Shown here one piece after another: positions 10,716-23,420 of a stretch of DNA of 64,000 bases. Positions within the stretch are counted from its first letter, which is position 1; each line of letters starts with the position of its first letter. Position numbers and translations under genes: made by a program. A model generated the notes under the pieces. The model saw only the letters and a program-made list of their open reading frames with translations, did no database searches and was not told the origin of the DNA. The stretch is taken from the NCBI GenBank assembly GCA_963682055.1, contig OY821741.1:20513211-20577210 (forward strand), read 5' to 3'. Origin of the DNA: Primula veris. Lineage: Eukaryota; Streptophyta; Magnoliopsida; Ericales; Primulaceae.

Positions 10716-12601
10716 TTTTCCGGCGGCTAGGGCTTTTCACCCTAGTCGTCTCTCTCTCTCTAGGGTTTTGGTTTAATGATTAAGATTATTATGATTTAAT
10801 ATATAAATTAAATCATTATAAATTACTTCGTTAAACTTGTTAGTAAAGGCAAATACACTATTTCAATTACTAATATATAAATTTTGTTACATTTTAAACC
10901 ATATATCAAACTAAAAATAGATATTAGATACATGGTGTACGTCTGATCAATTTTATGTATATTCACCATCATTGAATAAAGTAGTACAACTCATTGTTTA
11001 ATCGCATATAGAACTTAATAATTTTTTGGTGCAAACCGCAAACACAACACAAGATATCTTACCTTGGTTGGTACATCACTAGTACCTCTTGATATGCGAC
11101 ATCTTTTATTGTAATGTCATAAACAACGATCAGTATGATTTCACTCACCATAACCTTCTTTGATCACCCGACCGTTTAAATTTTCTTCATTTCCAATAGC
11201 AAGCTCAATGATAGACATAATTTATCACCTCCTTTCAAATTATATCGTTCCTCGAAAAGGGAAATGTTATATAAATCCAATATGGGGATTGTTTTTAGGT
11301 TTCTAAAGAGAAATCGAATTTAAGCATCATGTTTATACATTGAAACAACATAGTTTGATGAAAATCAAATTCTAACACACATATAAATAAATTAATAAAA
11401 AGGTCATTTGTTTGCATTTGTGTTTGTGCATAAATATATTAGTAAAGAGAGAGAGGGGGGAGAAAGAGAAATAATAAGAGTATAAAGATATACTACAACA
11501 TTGCTCTCTAGGTTAGACAACTTGACTATGGCTTGGTTTGTGGATCTATAGGGTTATCAAGAACCCATAAAAAGACGAGAATATTAGTTATGGGTCACCT
11601 TTTACAAGATTTTTTAAATGGAGATCATGGGCCAAAACTTTTTTAAGTTCCAGTCATTCGGCCCAATAAAAAAGAGCTTAAAAGTTTTCTTTAAGCTTAA
11701 AAAATAATTTATAATCTATATGGAAAAGATATTAAAATGTAAATAAGAGGTTAAAATTTGTTCTTAAGCTTAAAAATATATATTATAAGCTACACGAGAA
11801 AGATATTAAAGTGTAAAAAAATAACTTAAAAGTTGTTTTTTTAGTTTTTTGTAATTGTTTTTAGTGTTTGTTTTAATTATTAAGTAAAAAAAAAAAGATA
11901 ACAAAAAGTTACATAAATAATATATATATTTTTCATTTGTTTTTATGATCTCCCACCAATGGCCCTAAAAAGACTCTTATTAAAAAGATATAACCAAAAT
12001 GGAATGTGAAATTATTAATAAATATAACTTTCCTTCCCTTAAATATTAAAGACTTCGAACTTGAGAGATGATTCATGTGAGGAAAAAAATAGGATGATGT
12101 ATAACTTAAAAAGAAAACCAAATGAAGAAAGGTAAAAAACATTAAAACCTATATATAAACTCCAGAGTCATATTTTGAAAAAATCAATTATTGTCATTTA
12201 ACCAAGTGGTAATATTCAAGTTTTCTTGGGTTGGTTCTTTTAATAGTGTGATTGCAATTATCAAATTTCCTTATTAATACTCAAAAAGAAATATAATAAC
12301 TATAATAGTTAACACTAGTAAATATAGCTTCATGATTGCATTTTTGTCTTGTGTTTGCTATCCAACTCGTGTTGAGTTGGTATTATTTTGAGTTATGAAA
12401 TATTTTGACTATCATCAGTTATCATTATTAATAGTTTTTGCCTTATTCAGTGCCTGATTTGAAATAATACACTTTATACTTTAAAATTTGTCTCATTTAA
12501 GAATCTTTGATTTTTTTGATTTTCATTTTATTTCCATATTATTCAAATTAATACATAAATAAATTTTATTTTTTGAAATAAAAAATTGTTTAAAGGCAAT
12601 G
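10716..12601. other. LINE 5' UTR and non-coding block sequence (copy A)
   Basis: The first ~80 bp are the LINE leader (CT-rich, TCTCTCTCTCTAGGG) followed by one LINE target-site copy near 10800-10820. The rest is AT-rich with a purine run at about 11445-11470 and no supported gene. It matches 36493-38371 in copy B. Confidence 0.6.
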
Positions 12602-13170
12602 TGTAACGACCCAATCCTCCGCCGAACCGCCACCATCTACTTTCTACCACCAATATTGTCCACTTTGGCCAAATTTCGTCATCGTTTCTTGGGTTGTACG
12701 GTTTTAAAAGATCTTGATGATAAGAAAGAGGATACTCATAGCTTATATATCATATATGTACTCATATATATATGGGATTTGGGATAGCTTTCGTCGCTTT
12801 AGCAGGTTATTTCCATCCAGAAATCCAGGTTCTTACGGTATTCCCCCTTCAGACACGATGTTCCCTTCAGCCACGCCATCCTTTCGGGGTTCAAACGCCG
12901 CCTTCGGCTCGATAGCGGCTCTGATACCAACTACAACGACTCGGTCTTCCGACCGGACCACCACCATATGCTTCCTATAACCAATATTGTCTGCTTTGGT
13001 CCAATTTCGTCATTGTTTCTTAGGCCGCATGAGTTTAAAAGGTTTTGGTGATAAAAAGGATGATACTGCTATCTTATATACCATATAAGTACTCACATAT
13101 CTAGGCGATGTGGGATAGCCATTTCTTCTCTTTACCATGGTAATTTTCCATGAAAATCCGGGTTTTTACA
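12602..13170 (-). mobile_element. TRIM (miniature LTR retrotransposon), copy A
   Basis: Two direct copies of a ~236-240 bp sequence, 12602-12837 and about 12931-13170, flank only ~93 bp. The ends are TGTAA/TTACA-like. Read on the minus strand, the right copy is followed at once by TTGGTATCAGAGCCG (12930 down), a primer-binding site complementary to the 3' end of initiator methionine tRNA. A polypurine run AAGGGGGAATAC sits just before the left copy. There is no coding sequence. The two LTRs differ visibly, so the insertion is old. No clear target-site duplication. Confidence 0.82.
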
Positions 13171-14141
13171 CTGTTACCTCTACAGGCATGACGTCCTTAT
13201 AATACACAACTCATTTTATGTTCTCAATTTCTCATAAATTGTAGTTTCCCTTTCTCATCGGAAAATATATAGAAGGAGCTAACTTAACACTTTAAAAATA
13301 ATTTTAGCAGACCACTACTCGAAAACCTTTTCTCGTTCAAATCAGAACTACTAATAACTTGAGCAAGCTAAAGAGCAATAAGTACTTTTATCTGTCACCT
13401 TGCACTCTGTAAACTAATATATATGTATATATCCATTTTTTGCCATTTAAGATGACACATGTCAGTATGAACATATATATATATTATATATACATTATAA
13501 ATACATATACTTGTTGGTGCTCTAACTTTCCCTATATTTCCTCTCATTCACTTTCTCGCATTTTCTGCTTATCCACTCAGACACACAGTAAGCTTGTGAA
13601 GCTCATAAGTCATCATCGTATGTCTAGTAATTATAAAAAACTTTACCGCTTATTGTACCTAGATATAAACATTATGTTTCGATATCACTTCAACATCACT
13701 TCCGATACAGAATGTGTCTATGTCAATGTCAAGTGGTCGAACAATAATGGAAGAATATGATAGCTTAACGTCATTACGGCTAAAGTATCATAACACATTT
13801 TGGGTGTAGTATGAATCATGGCCTCAAATATTTTCTTTACGGGACTCAATTTTCATGCCGAGTCAATGACATGTGTCGAAATGCATAAATGGATCCGTCA
13901 TATCGAAAATGACAAATCCTTAATTGGATCGTTTCAAATCTGAAAAGGTCAATAATGTGTAAAATTAATGTATGTACGGATCCTCCCCTTATGTGTATCT
14001 ATGTGTATGAATATATATATATACACACACACTTATAAGCTTAAAAAAGCTCGTATTCCGAAACTTTTTTCGCCTATAAAGTGTAACTCCTGCATGTCTA
14101 ACAATATCTATGAACTCACTTTTAATTATACATACAGTTAA
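13171..14141. other. Non-coding stretch (copy A)
   Basis: AT-rich with a small TATA-rich run near 13475-13500. No gene supported. Matches 38856-39828 in copy B. Confidence 0.5.
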
Positions 14142-14246
14142 TGTCACGCCCCAAAATCCTAAAAACGGATATCAAGAAAGGAAAAGGAACCTGTTGTTAA
14201 AAATGTCATGCCTTGATATCCATTTTTAGGATTTTGGGGCGTGACA
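14142..14246. mobile_element. 105-bp palindromic element with GTTAA target duplication (copy A)
   Basis: It starts TGTCACGCCCCAAAATCC and ends with the inverse, GGATTTTGGGGCGTGACA, so about 30 bp at each end pair as a hairpin around a ~40-bp centre. GTTAA flanks both sides (14137-14141 and 14247-14251). The TG...CA ends and 5-bp duplication are typical of LTR-retrotransposon integration rather than of a DNA transposon. The same element occupies 39829-39933. Confidence 0.8.
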
Positions 14247-14622
14247 GTTAACGACCGTACAAACGATAAATCCGCTACTATTATTTTCCTAATAAAAATT
14301 TATTCCACCACCACAATTAAACGCTGGATTGGTTTTAAAAATCACACAGAGGCAAATATTTATTGTAGAATGCTGACAAGGTACGACAAAATAGTACCAG
14401 AAGTTTAATTTATGTAAAGAAGTATTGACAGACTGGTGAGTGAAATTAAAACTAAAATTATCAATCTATTGTTGCCTCCATCATCATTCCCAATAACAAG
14501 AAATATATATCTAGCTATAATAAAAGAGAAAACTAAACTAACTTAAGTATTTAACAAGTATGAAATCATTTTGTTCATTACTAAATATAGATTATTTATG
14601 ACAAATAACTTTAGATTGACTA
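14247..14622. other. Non-coding spacer (copy A)
   Basis: Nothing recognised between the palindromic element and the hAT-like element. Confidence 0.5.
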
Positions 14623-15332
14623 CAGTGACGTCTCCAGCATTTTGGAGACCTAAAGCCGATCAAAAAAATGGGCCCTAAATATAAAGATTACTTTAACCAT
14701 TAAAATATATAAAAAAACGCCCGAATTGATAATTTATTCTTTTTCCAACCATGTTTTAAGTAAATAATATGGCACAACCGCACCTGATAAATTATCAGAA
14801 TAAATTACTAAATCAATCATTTACACAAAATTGAGAATAAATATACCAAATTAAAATATTAATTTAAAATCACCAAATTTAGTTATCTAAATCATCCCAA
14901 AAAAGTTCATGAGTCATAGGCCATATGAATAAACCGGATTCTTTTTTGCTGTACTATTTTTTTTAGGTTAGCCTAACCTAGTTTTTTTGGGCTATTCGAT
15001 CAAAAAAAATCTCTTCCAAGATTTAACAAAAATTATGGAAACATTACTACGTATTGCCTACATACACTCCTCGGTAACACGAGTAGTTAAAAAAAGAAAA
15101 AAAATTCAATGCGATTACGGTATGTTATTTTAGAGTAACACTATCATAAACCCGGTAAATGTGTGTCATCCACTAAAAACCCAACACCTATTAATGAACC
15201 TAAAATAACTACTAGCCTAAAATTAATTTTAAATTAAAACTAAATTCATAAAAAAATTAAAAAAAATGGGCTGCTATAATTTTGGTGGTCCCAATTTTAT
15301 GCTTTTTAAATTTGGCTCTCCAGCCGATCCTG
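14623..15332. mobile_element. Non-autonomous hAT-like element, 710 bp (copy A)
   Basis: The left end is CAGTGACGTCTCCAGC and the right end GGCTCTCCAGCCGATCCTG, whose reverse starts CAGGATCGG. The flanks are ATTGACTA and ATTGAGTA, matching at 7 of 8 positions, as expected of an aged 8-bp hAT duplication. The interior is AT-rich, has no transposase, and includes a short palindrome AGGTTAGCCTAACCT near 14964. The copy at 40310-41020 is the duplicate. Confidence 0.72.
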
Positions 15333-16007
15333 ATTGAGTAAGTTGAGTTGTGCAAGTGGTTGTGACATTAGTAAATCCTGCATGTGATCATAATTCAATC
15401 ATTTCCACTATTGAGGGTGATTATTATCAAATATAACTTTAGATTTTTCATGTTCTATTTTAATATCAGTTATTTATTCATGTTTATTACTAAGGAATGA
15501 AAAAAAGTATCTTGTTATAATTTTTTCTGGTAAATCACTTATTAGCCAATGATCGCATGTAGCTTGCTTTATGTTTTCCCTTACCATATCATATTCGTCT
15601 TCGTTGTCTTCATCTACTTCCTCCATTTTTCTCATAGCTACATAAAAATTGTAAATTTACTTACTACTTTTGAATTTCTTCTAATGAAAAGAACTCTGGT
15701 TTAAAGTTGTGAGGAAAAAAATGAGGATATGTTCCTTTATATAGAGAAATGTGTCATGAAGTCTAGGGTTGGAAATGACAATAATTTTTTTTTTAAAGAT
15801 GCGGCGCCATTGTCCGTATAAAGTGTTTACTTTTAGGGTTATAATAACAAGAATTGCAACGGGGCCCATTGGTAATGTTACCTGACCTGGATTGGTCCTT
15901 GAATTAATGTAACGCTCTATTATTCAGCTGGTGAATCACACGATATTGAACCATATTAATTTGATATATATATTTATCTACAATCAATGTTGTTATTGTC
16001 TTATTTG
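15333..16007. other. Non-coding spacer (copy A)
   Basis: No supported gene or repeat boundary. An open frame on the minus strand at 15681-15869 has no recognisable content. Confidence 0.5.
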
Positions 16008-16982
16008 GGATAATATCACTTTAGTTCCCTGAGTTTTGGGTTATATTTACTTTAGTGACCTGACTTTCAAAAATGTTGAATTGGTGACTCAGGTTTCACA
16101 TATACTTTGATTTAATAACCTCCTGAACTTCGCAAGTTTTAAGCAATTGCAATACAGCCCACTTAGTTTAAAAATTAATAAAATAGACACCGATTTGTTG
16201 AAAATGACAAAATTAACTCTTTAATTTTATAATTTTTATAAAACACACGTTTTACAATAAGCAAACTTTTCTTTATAATAAGTACAATTTTAGACATAAT
16301 TTTTGTTCTTTTCAAAAAGGTTTCAATCTGTAAAAAAATTGTTTTAATCATTAAAAATTACACTACATCCGTAAATAATTTTTGATAATTAAAGAAAAGT
16401 GTACGGATTAATATTAAAAATTGTCTGGTAATTGCAGAAAATTATTAAAGAAAATTACACGGAGTTATCGTACATAAAATTTTACGTTTTCATGACTTCA
16501 GCATGAAGTTATACTATTTTTTTCGTAAAAAAAAGGTTTACAAAAAGACAAATTGGCAAACCAGACTATCAAATATTTAAGATACGCATAATGTAATTTT
16601 CTTTAATATAAATCAGTAAACTTTTCTTTAATTACAAAATGTCGTGTTTATTTTGTTGGAAAAATTGTATTCAAAGTCGTTTTTTTTTTCAAAAATTATG
16701 TCTAAAATTGTATTTATTATAAAAAAAAGTTTGCTTATTGAAAAACGTGTGTTTTACAAAAATTGTAAAATTAAAGAGTTAATTGTCATTTTCCACAAAT
16801 CGGTGTCTATTTTATTAATTTTTAAACTAAGTGGTTTGTATTGCAATTGTTTAAAACTTGTGAAGTTTAGGAGGTCACTAAATCAAAGTATATGTGAAAC
16901 CTGGATTACCAATTCAACTTTTTTGAAAGTCAGGTCACTGAAGTAAATATGACCCAAAACTCAGGGCACTAAAGTGATATTC
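16008..16982. mobile_element. Foldback/MULE-like element with ~300-bp inverted arms (copy A)
   Basis: The left arm (16008 to about 16305) begins GGGATAATATCACTTTAG and the right arm (about 16691-16982) ends with the inverse, CTAAAGTGATATTC. The arms pair almost throughout, for example TTTGGGTTATATTTACTT against AAGTAAATATGACCCAAA. The ~385-bp centre is AT-rich and non-coding. Long inverted ends without a transposase fit a foldback or non-autonomous Mutator-like element. I could not find a clean target duplication. Open frames in the arms are incidental. Duplicate: about 41692-42664. Confidence 0.72.
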
Positions 16983-17221
16983 TTTAGTCTAAATAACATT
17001 TGTGCGGGCAGTTTTGAGAGCTTGATTTTGTAAAATTTTATCAAGGATCATAACTAATCGCGAGAAATGGCCGGGGTTTTTATTCAATAAACACTTCATA
17101 CTAAGTGAACTACCTGAATTGGATTGTTTCTATAAAGAACATCATAATTGGTGGTTTATGTGCACAACCGTATGCACATCATCATACTATTGAAATACGC
17201 AGTGATATCAAATTAAATAAC

Positions 17222-17655
17222 TGAATAATATTTGTCAGCAAAGAAATAAACCATTCACATAAATAACATTTAAAAATGACCGAATCACAGGTAAAAGAAA
17301 ATTAAAAAGTTTTAGATATGAAGGAATATATATCAACCGATTAAGATCGATATAAAAATCTGCCTCAAGAAATAAACAGAAATCAAACGAAAGAAGATAA
17401 AATAATTTCAAATTTTTTTCAAGCATGAAAGGAATCCCAACATATTATTACACTTTCAAATTAACAAAAAAGAAAATGCTGATACGAGTAGAGCCTACAT
17501 TATTGAGGGAAATTGTAATATCCTAGAATTGGAAGGAAATAGTATATTAGTAGAAAATTTTAGGTTTACAGAATTGTATTTTTCATATATTCCAATGAAT
17601 GATAATGATACAATTTATAGAATACTATACAAGCTAGAATAGGAAATGAAATATG
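17222..17655 (-). repeat. copia-C LTR, left part split by Copia-1 (copy A)
   Basis: Reverse complement of the LTR at 4301-4863. It is interrupted after ATATG at 17655 by Copia-1 and resumes at 24465, reaching the LTR terminus (…TCTCAACA) at 24549. The intact duplicate is 42890-43432. Confidence 0.82.
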
Positions 17656-17887
17656 TGTTGTAAGATATTATTGGACTATTGGGCTTGTACTTTATGGGCC
17701 CAAGTGGGCTTATAACCCTACCCCTCTATCTATATAAAGAGGGTTAGGGGTATTCTATTTGAGATTCATTCATATATTCTGATTAATAAACACTCTATTG
17801 TTGTCTCTCTCATATCTCTCTCTATATCTATACATATCTATACATATCTCTATATATATCTATAACGAGCTAATATGTCACACAACA
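17656..17887 (+). repeat. 5' LTR of Copia-1
   Basis: 232 bp, TG...CA. It contains CTATATAAAGAGGG, a plausible TATA box for element transcription, and a run of TATC/CATATC repeats near the end. The next bases, CGTTATCGGCACTTTGC, lie where the primer-binding site should be. Confidence 0.93.
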
Positions 17888-19582
17888 CGTTATCGGCACT
17901 TTGCTCGCGGAGACTGAAATAAAAGCTAGGAGATTGAGGTATTTGTTCGAAGGGCATGCTTTAAGCTCGAATATTGGGTTATAAATATACAGCCAACTTT
18001 GAAGTTTTTTTTGTGTTCGATCGGCCTTCCCCAAAATTCGAGGACTACGGTATACAAATATTTTTTCTAGCTCTTACAAATAAATAATTTTGAAACTGCT
18101 ATGACGATATAGTATAAAACTTGCTGCATGTTAGTATATAAACAAGTATGATGTTTAAATATGTGTACACTGGAATTTATAGATTGAGTAATATTAACAA
18201 TAGTATTCAACCGTTATACATAAGGAAGAATAGAAATTTATGCACGAAATTTGTTAATCTGCGCCAATATAAACCACCACATATTCCTCTGGTTTCTAGA
18301 TATCAAGCAAATTATTACTGACGCAAAGATCACTTTCGTTGTATTTTACATTTGAGGCCTGTAATATTAAAAACTTGATTAAAACTTGGTACGTTGATCT
18401 AGGGCAAACCTGTAAGACTAAATTTGTTACACGTTAAAACAGTAGGACTAGTTTGAATTGCGTTGAAAACTATGGACTATTGTGGATAATACTGAACACT
18501 AAAATGTAACACTAGAAATTCTGGACTTACTATGTAATAACGCTTCATATGTATAAAATTTACATAAACTACACCTCTGCTCCCTGTAGTATATTAGTTA
18601 TTTACATATCAATACATGCGTATATCTAGCTGATATTTGCTCTCATGCATGAATGATTTAACTACCATGTATAGAATTATTAATATGGCGATAAACATAG
18701 ATAATTGATTGATATCTTGTTAGCATAATCATATCTTTTTGATATTATCATATATATAAATATCACATATGCCAGTAAATTATTGGATTAGATCTAATTG
18801 ATAATCTTAAATTGATTTGTTTATAACATCAAATCTACTGCATGATTAGATATATCCTAAAATATATTTACTGCTTGTTTATATATATGTGGTTAATCTA
18901 GATAGATATTGTCTATATTGTTAATATTATTGCCATATATAAAAAGCGAAAATCGTATATATTCACATTTAAGTTGGAAAAATTATGAATCTTCCCCAAA
19001 TAGGCTCACCTATTTGGATACGATGTCTAGGAAAGATAAAGGCGGAAGTCGTTCTCCTAATGAGGTCGGTTTTTAAGAGGCATTCGTGCCCACCCCCCTC
19101 ACCGTCTTTCCTGGTCGTGTTCAAATAGAGCTACCGAAAGGGGTTGACTAAATAATAATTTCCCCGAGTGTGTTTATATAGTGATGTATGTTTCGCTGAA
19201 TTGGTGTTTCAGTATCGACCCGTCGTTCGATCAATGAGAACCAATTCACATTAAAAGCAAAACTATTTTCGAACCTGCCGTTTCGAAAATAAGTTTGTGC
19301 TTGTGCAAACCATAAACATATAAACCGGTTGTTTTATATGACAAATAATCAAGAAATCCCAACACATGTGGGATGCCATCTATGATGAGAAAAATCATAA
19401 AACATACTTGCGAAATGACTGTTTAGACGTTGATGTTATCCGTCACCACATGTTAGTCACCCTGATGTGTGAAAATGTGATGCCCAAATTTTTTTTAGAT
19501 GCCATCTTTGATGAGTATAACACGAGTTTGTTGTTACCCTCGAAATGAATACTAAGGCGTTGATTTTATTCCGCCGCCACAT

Positions 19583-19909
19583 TTGAGACGTGATGACGTC
19601 TATGGTGAACAAATGTCTGAAATTGATATATTGGAGCAATCCTTCACCAAAATACTAGCTTGGAAATTGTATTCCATAAGCAGTATCGTGAATTTATATT
19701 CACCATGTTCCTTTATCACCCATCTGTTATTGGATAAGAAAATTACCCCGGTGAGTAGTTTTAATCCTATTGGGTCAATGGCGAATTGTTTGCCTGATAT
19801 TAATGCTCTTCATATACATTTTTTTTCCACGAATCGAGAACCGAGACAAGTGTTATTTGTCTCGAACTGTCGCGATCCCGATGAATCGCCTAGCCAAGCG
19901 AGATTTTAG
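19583..19909 (+). pseudogene. Gag remnant of Copia-1
   Basis: EQMSEIDILEQSFTKI followed, after a shift of frame, by residues resembling the QQYRE/FTKYSELISCLLLAEQN region of Ivana-type copia gag. An open frame of 108 codons survives but switches away from the gag frame midway. The same stretch with the same shift is at 47279-47605 in Copia-2. Confidence 0.65.
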
Positions 19910-20989
19910 ACAATCGTCAAAATAGAAAACCTGTGGCTCCAAAACAGTAATTGAAAGGAACAATATGGTCCGTTGTCACAAAGCAAGAGATAATGCTCAA
20001 GGAGGCAACTCTATGCTATAAAGACAAAGGTCATGCACGCTGGTGAAAAAAAAACTCCGATGCTAATGTGGTTAAAGTTAATTGAAAGGAAACTCTTGAG
20101 ACCCCCAATTTTGTGGCTCAAATGAGTTTGATACCTTTCTTTATTGATTTTGATAAATCATTGAGCCATTTTTTCGCTCATCTGGATTATGTTTTCCATT
20201 TGGATTATGATTTTTCCATTTGGACATACTTTTGGATGATGGTTTGCCTGTTTACGAAAATTCTCGAAATAATTTAAAGTGTTTTGAGCAAATTCCTTTG
20301 ACAAATGTGACCAAACTTTAAATTATGAAATTTTAGGCAATACTTGTGGGGTAGTTGATTTTTTTGAAAATAGTGGGTAACAGTGTACCACATAATTTCA
20401 CCAACTACTTGCCTAAAAGAGTACTCAGTGACAACGATTCTGGACCTGTCGTTCCAAATCGAAATCTTTGGTAAACCCAAATTGATTTGTCAAATATGAG
20501 GCGTTATACTCCTATAGGTCCTGTCGTATCTTGTTGAGTTATAAAATATTCGAGAAAACCAGTGTTACCTGGTAATAGCTCATGAAAGAATTAAATTTTT
20601 TTTACATAGCCTCCATTCAATACGACCAAAAGCGTATTTTAGAGGAGTTGAAATGTCTTTCAAGTGGTTGCTACCACATTCTTTAAAGCATTTAAAGTTA
20701 CCTTATCATTTCGCCTGTCGTCAAATGATAAATGATTTAGATGTTAAGACATGATTGTCTGTATTATCATTCGCCTGTCGTCGATTGATAAGAGCATTTT
20801 GATATTGTGGCATTGACCGGATGAGATATTCCCGGGTCAAAAGACGATGCTTGATTTATAATGCATCGCATTTGGATTCTCTCTGAGAATATATTTCGCG
20901 ATTAATCCGAAATTCATGCCATTAATGCTCCCTTTGAAAGACTAGTATGTGTAAAGATCATGAAATGGACTCGTAGAATTCTTGTAAAG

Positions 20990-21790
20990 AATTGAAGGAG
21001 TTATTGTGGACTTATCCAACCATAAGACGGACCATAAATATAAATGGTTATGGTTGATGCATCGACAATATGGTCACATTTTAATGTTGTCCACATAAAT
21101 GCAGCACTTTCCAAACTTTTAGCCCTATCATTAAGTTGATGGCTCATGATCCGAATTATCCTGAAAAGTCTAGTCGACTTGATAATTCCGAAGACTAATA
21201 ATCGAAATTTCGATTTGAATTACTTGAGTTTGGAAATTGAAATTGAACATCCTGTCGATTATGTTCAGACCCAAATGGACTCACGGAAAGTTTGATGATG
21301 CGACTGCAAATGATTGCACACATTTCTTGGTCTTGCACACCAAGATTTATATTTTCGTGTGGGGTTATGCTATTTTGCTGCATTGGTCCGTCATGAGGCC
21401 CATAGACACTCAAACACCATATGCGTACCAGCTGGTTACTGGTTATGAGCCAGAAGTCTCATATTAACGCGTGTTTGGAGTGCTTAATTAATATTTTGAT
21501 TGAGCCGCTATAGCGTTCAAAATATGGACCTCTGAAGGGGACATAAGTCGATTATGAATCCCATACCTATCATTCGATAGAGTAACCTTGGCAAGCGATC
21601 TCTTTACCGCATGATATGCAAAAGTGACATCGCTAAGACTGTTCTCCCCGTCGTTAGGGGGAGATTTGCACATTACCGTTGATAAGAAACGACGTGAAGT
21701 AACGTGGCATAACCCACTCAGTCTTAGCTTGATCCCCAAAACTGCACTTAGTGATAAGTAAGTGCATAGACTCCCTCAATTCTAACTAAA
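20990..21790 (+). pseudogene. Integrase remnant of Copia-1
   Basis: Recognisable in changing frames: a VDAST-W-SH motif about 21055-21075, SRLDNSE about 21168-21192, EHPVDYVQTQ about 21243-21275, and the FPSLGGD-like end of integrase about 21632-21662. Order and spacing fit a copia integrase core (D,D(35)E fold). Several frameshifts and stops; catalytic integrity is lost. Confidence 0.7.
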
Positions 21791-22379
21791 TGCCAGACGC
21801 ATTTAATGACTTTATGAGATGTCACGAGCTCATTTATACCTGCTGCAAAATGCTTGCAAGGATAGACGTCCCTGTCGGACGCCGTGTTCCTGTCGTAACA
21901 CGTTGCTTTGGCCGAACCCCCCAAGCAAAGGACGCTGCCGTCGGCCGTTAGTCTGTCATCCTTCCAAAGATATGAGGAAGTTGACCGGTTCTTAATTCGT
22001 TCAGCCCCAGAGGTGGTGAACTGAAACTCGTTTGTCGCACGAGATTATAAAGGATCTAGGAGATGTGTGATTCCTCCTCATCCTAAGAATCTCGAAATAT
22101 GTGTCGATCATGATATCTTAGACGATATTGAAGTGAAACGAGACTGTCATTGATTACTTGTTCATATATTCGGTGACGACTGATAATATGAACAAATTAT
22201 GACAGAGAACCATGTACCGTTGCCTGAAGTCAATGTAGAATAGACTGTACTAATGGAAACTTGCAATCCAAGTAGACTCCTTAGCGAAAGTGTGTTCGGA
22301 CCTGTAGTTCCAACACCACCAATGTTAAACGAGTTCGTTTATTTGGTTATTCGTAAGGAAAAGTGATGAGAATAATGAG

Positions 22380-23420
22380 ATTGTAGAATGCTCGCCTAGT
22401 AGCGCAAGGCTTCTCTCACACCTTGGAATTGATTACAAGATAGTTGATTTCCTCGTAATGGACATTATAACAGTCCCCTACTTTACCAGTTTAGTAGTTT
22501 CCGAAAAACTGAGTATGCAGCCATGAATGTGGTCACGGTTTTATCTCTATGGGGATTTAGACAAAGAGATATAGATGAAGGTCCCTGTGTAACTTCATGT
22601 GCTTAAATCAAGTAGTTTCTGACCACGGAACACGATCTCAATTGACTGAGACGTTCACTATATGGATTAATATAATCCGAGCAGATGTGGTATACCGCCC
22701 AAGTGAGTACTTGATTAGCTTGGGATACTTAAACAAGTATTATGCCCTTGCGTGTTTTATTACGCGATCCATTTTTGGATTTGCCTTCAAGATGAAGGAT
22801 CTTGGGAAGACACGGTAGTGACTCAACCTGATGATTGAGTCCCGTAAATATTGAATCTAAGTCCATGATTCAGACTACACACAGAAGGTGTTATGACGTT
22901 TTAGTCATCATGACGCTAAGTCGTCAGATTCTCCCATGATCGTTCGATCACTAGACATTGATATAGACCCAGTCCATCCCTGATGAGATGATAAAGAGAT
23001 ATTGAACCATAATGTTCATATCTAAGTACAATAAGCGCATCATTGTACTTGGTCTAATGTGCTAGGACGAACATCTCGTCTGTTGTGAATGGTATAGCTC
23101 GACACAACATCGCGCTAACACGCTGCCATCGAAATGGCATAAAAGACATTTTCCCATTACCTTAAGGTAACTGTGGATGAGGGCTTGTCTTATCCCATTT
23201 TGCGTCATCGAGTGTACCTACCCCCTTCGGTACTCGAATTAACGCAACCCTTTTTCGGTTATACCGATGCTGGTTACTTATCAGACCCGCATAAGGGATA
23301 TTCCTAACATGGTATGTCTTTGCCATTAGGAATAAGGCGATATCTTGGAGGTCTTGGAATGACTCCAAACGAATCACTCTGATCTACTCGTGCTCTATGA
23401 GACGACTATAGAGTGTATAT
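22380..23420 (+). pseudogene. Reverse transcriptase and RNase H remnant of Copia-1
   Basis: ARLVAQGFSH at about 22394-22425 marks the RT front, and NVVTVLSLWG about 22523 the following strand. 22680-22818 resembles WYNRLSEYLISQGY fused to KMKDLGKTR, so the segment with the catalytic YVDD box appears deleted. GYTDAGYLSDPHKGYS-like sequence at about 23255-23310 is the copia RNase H front. Frames change repeatedly. The parallel stretch in Copia-2 (50100-51100) shares the YVDD loss. Confidence 0.72.

Noticed and set aside
12915..12932. tRNA-like sequence (GCTCTGATACCAA)
   Set aside because: It is only the reverse of an initiator-tRNA primer-binding site of the TRIM, not a tRNA gene; the same applies at 56122.
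12599..12980. Two short proteins in the plus frames of 12599-12980 and 38484-38708
   Set aside because: They lie inside the TRIM LTRs, the frames differ between duplicate copies, and the element signals are on the other strand.
13440..13760. 106-codon frame also present at 39125-39445
   Set aside because: Preserved by the segmental duplication; low-complexity isoleucine/tyrosine-rich start, no domain, substitutions not biased to third positions by eye.
15333..16007. MINUS-strand 62-codon frame near a GGCGCC site at 15800
   Set aside because: No recognisable content and altered in the duplicate copy.
16644..17000. 100-codon protein at 16644-16946
   Set aside because: Low-complexity frame inside the foldback arm; the copy in the duplicate is shortened by a frameshift.
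21195..21739. Minus-strand frames at 21195-21413 and 21488-21739 (also 49197-49448)
   Set aside because: Conserved only because the DNA is shared between Copia-1 and Copia-2; plus-strand integrase motifs explain the region.
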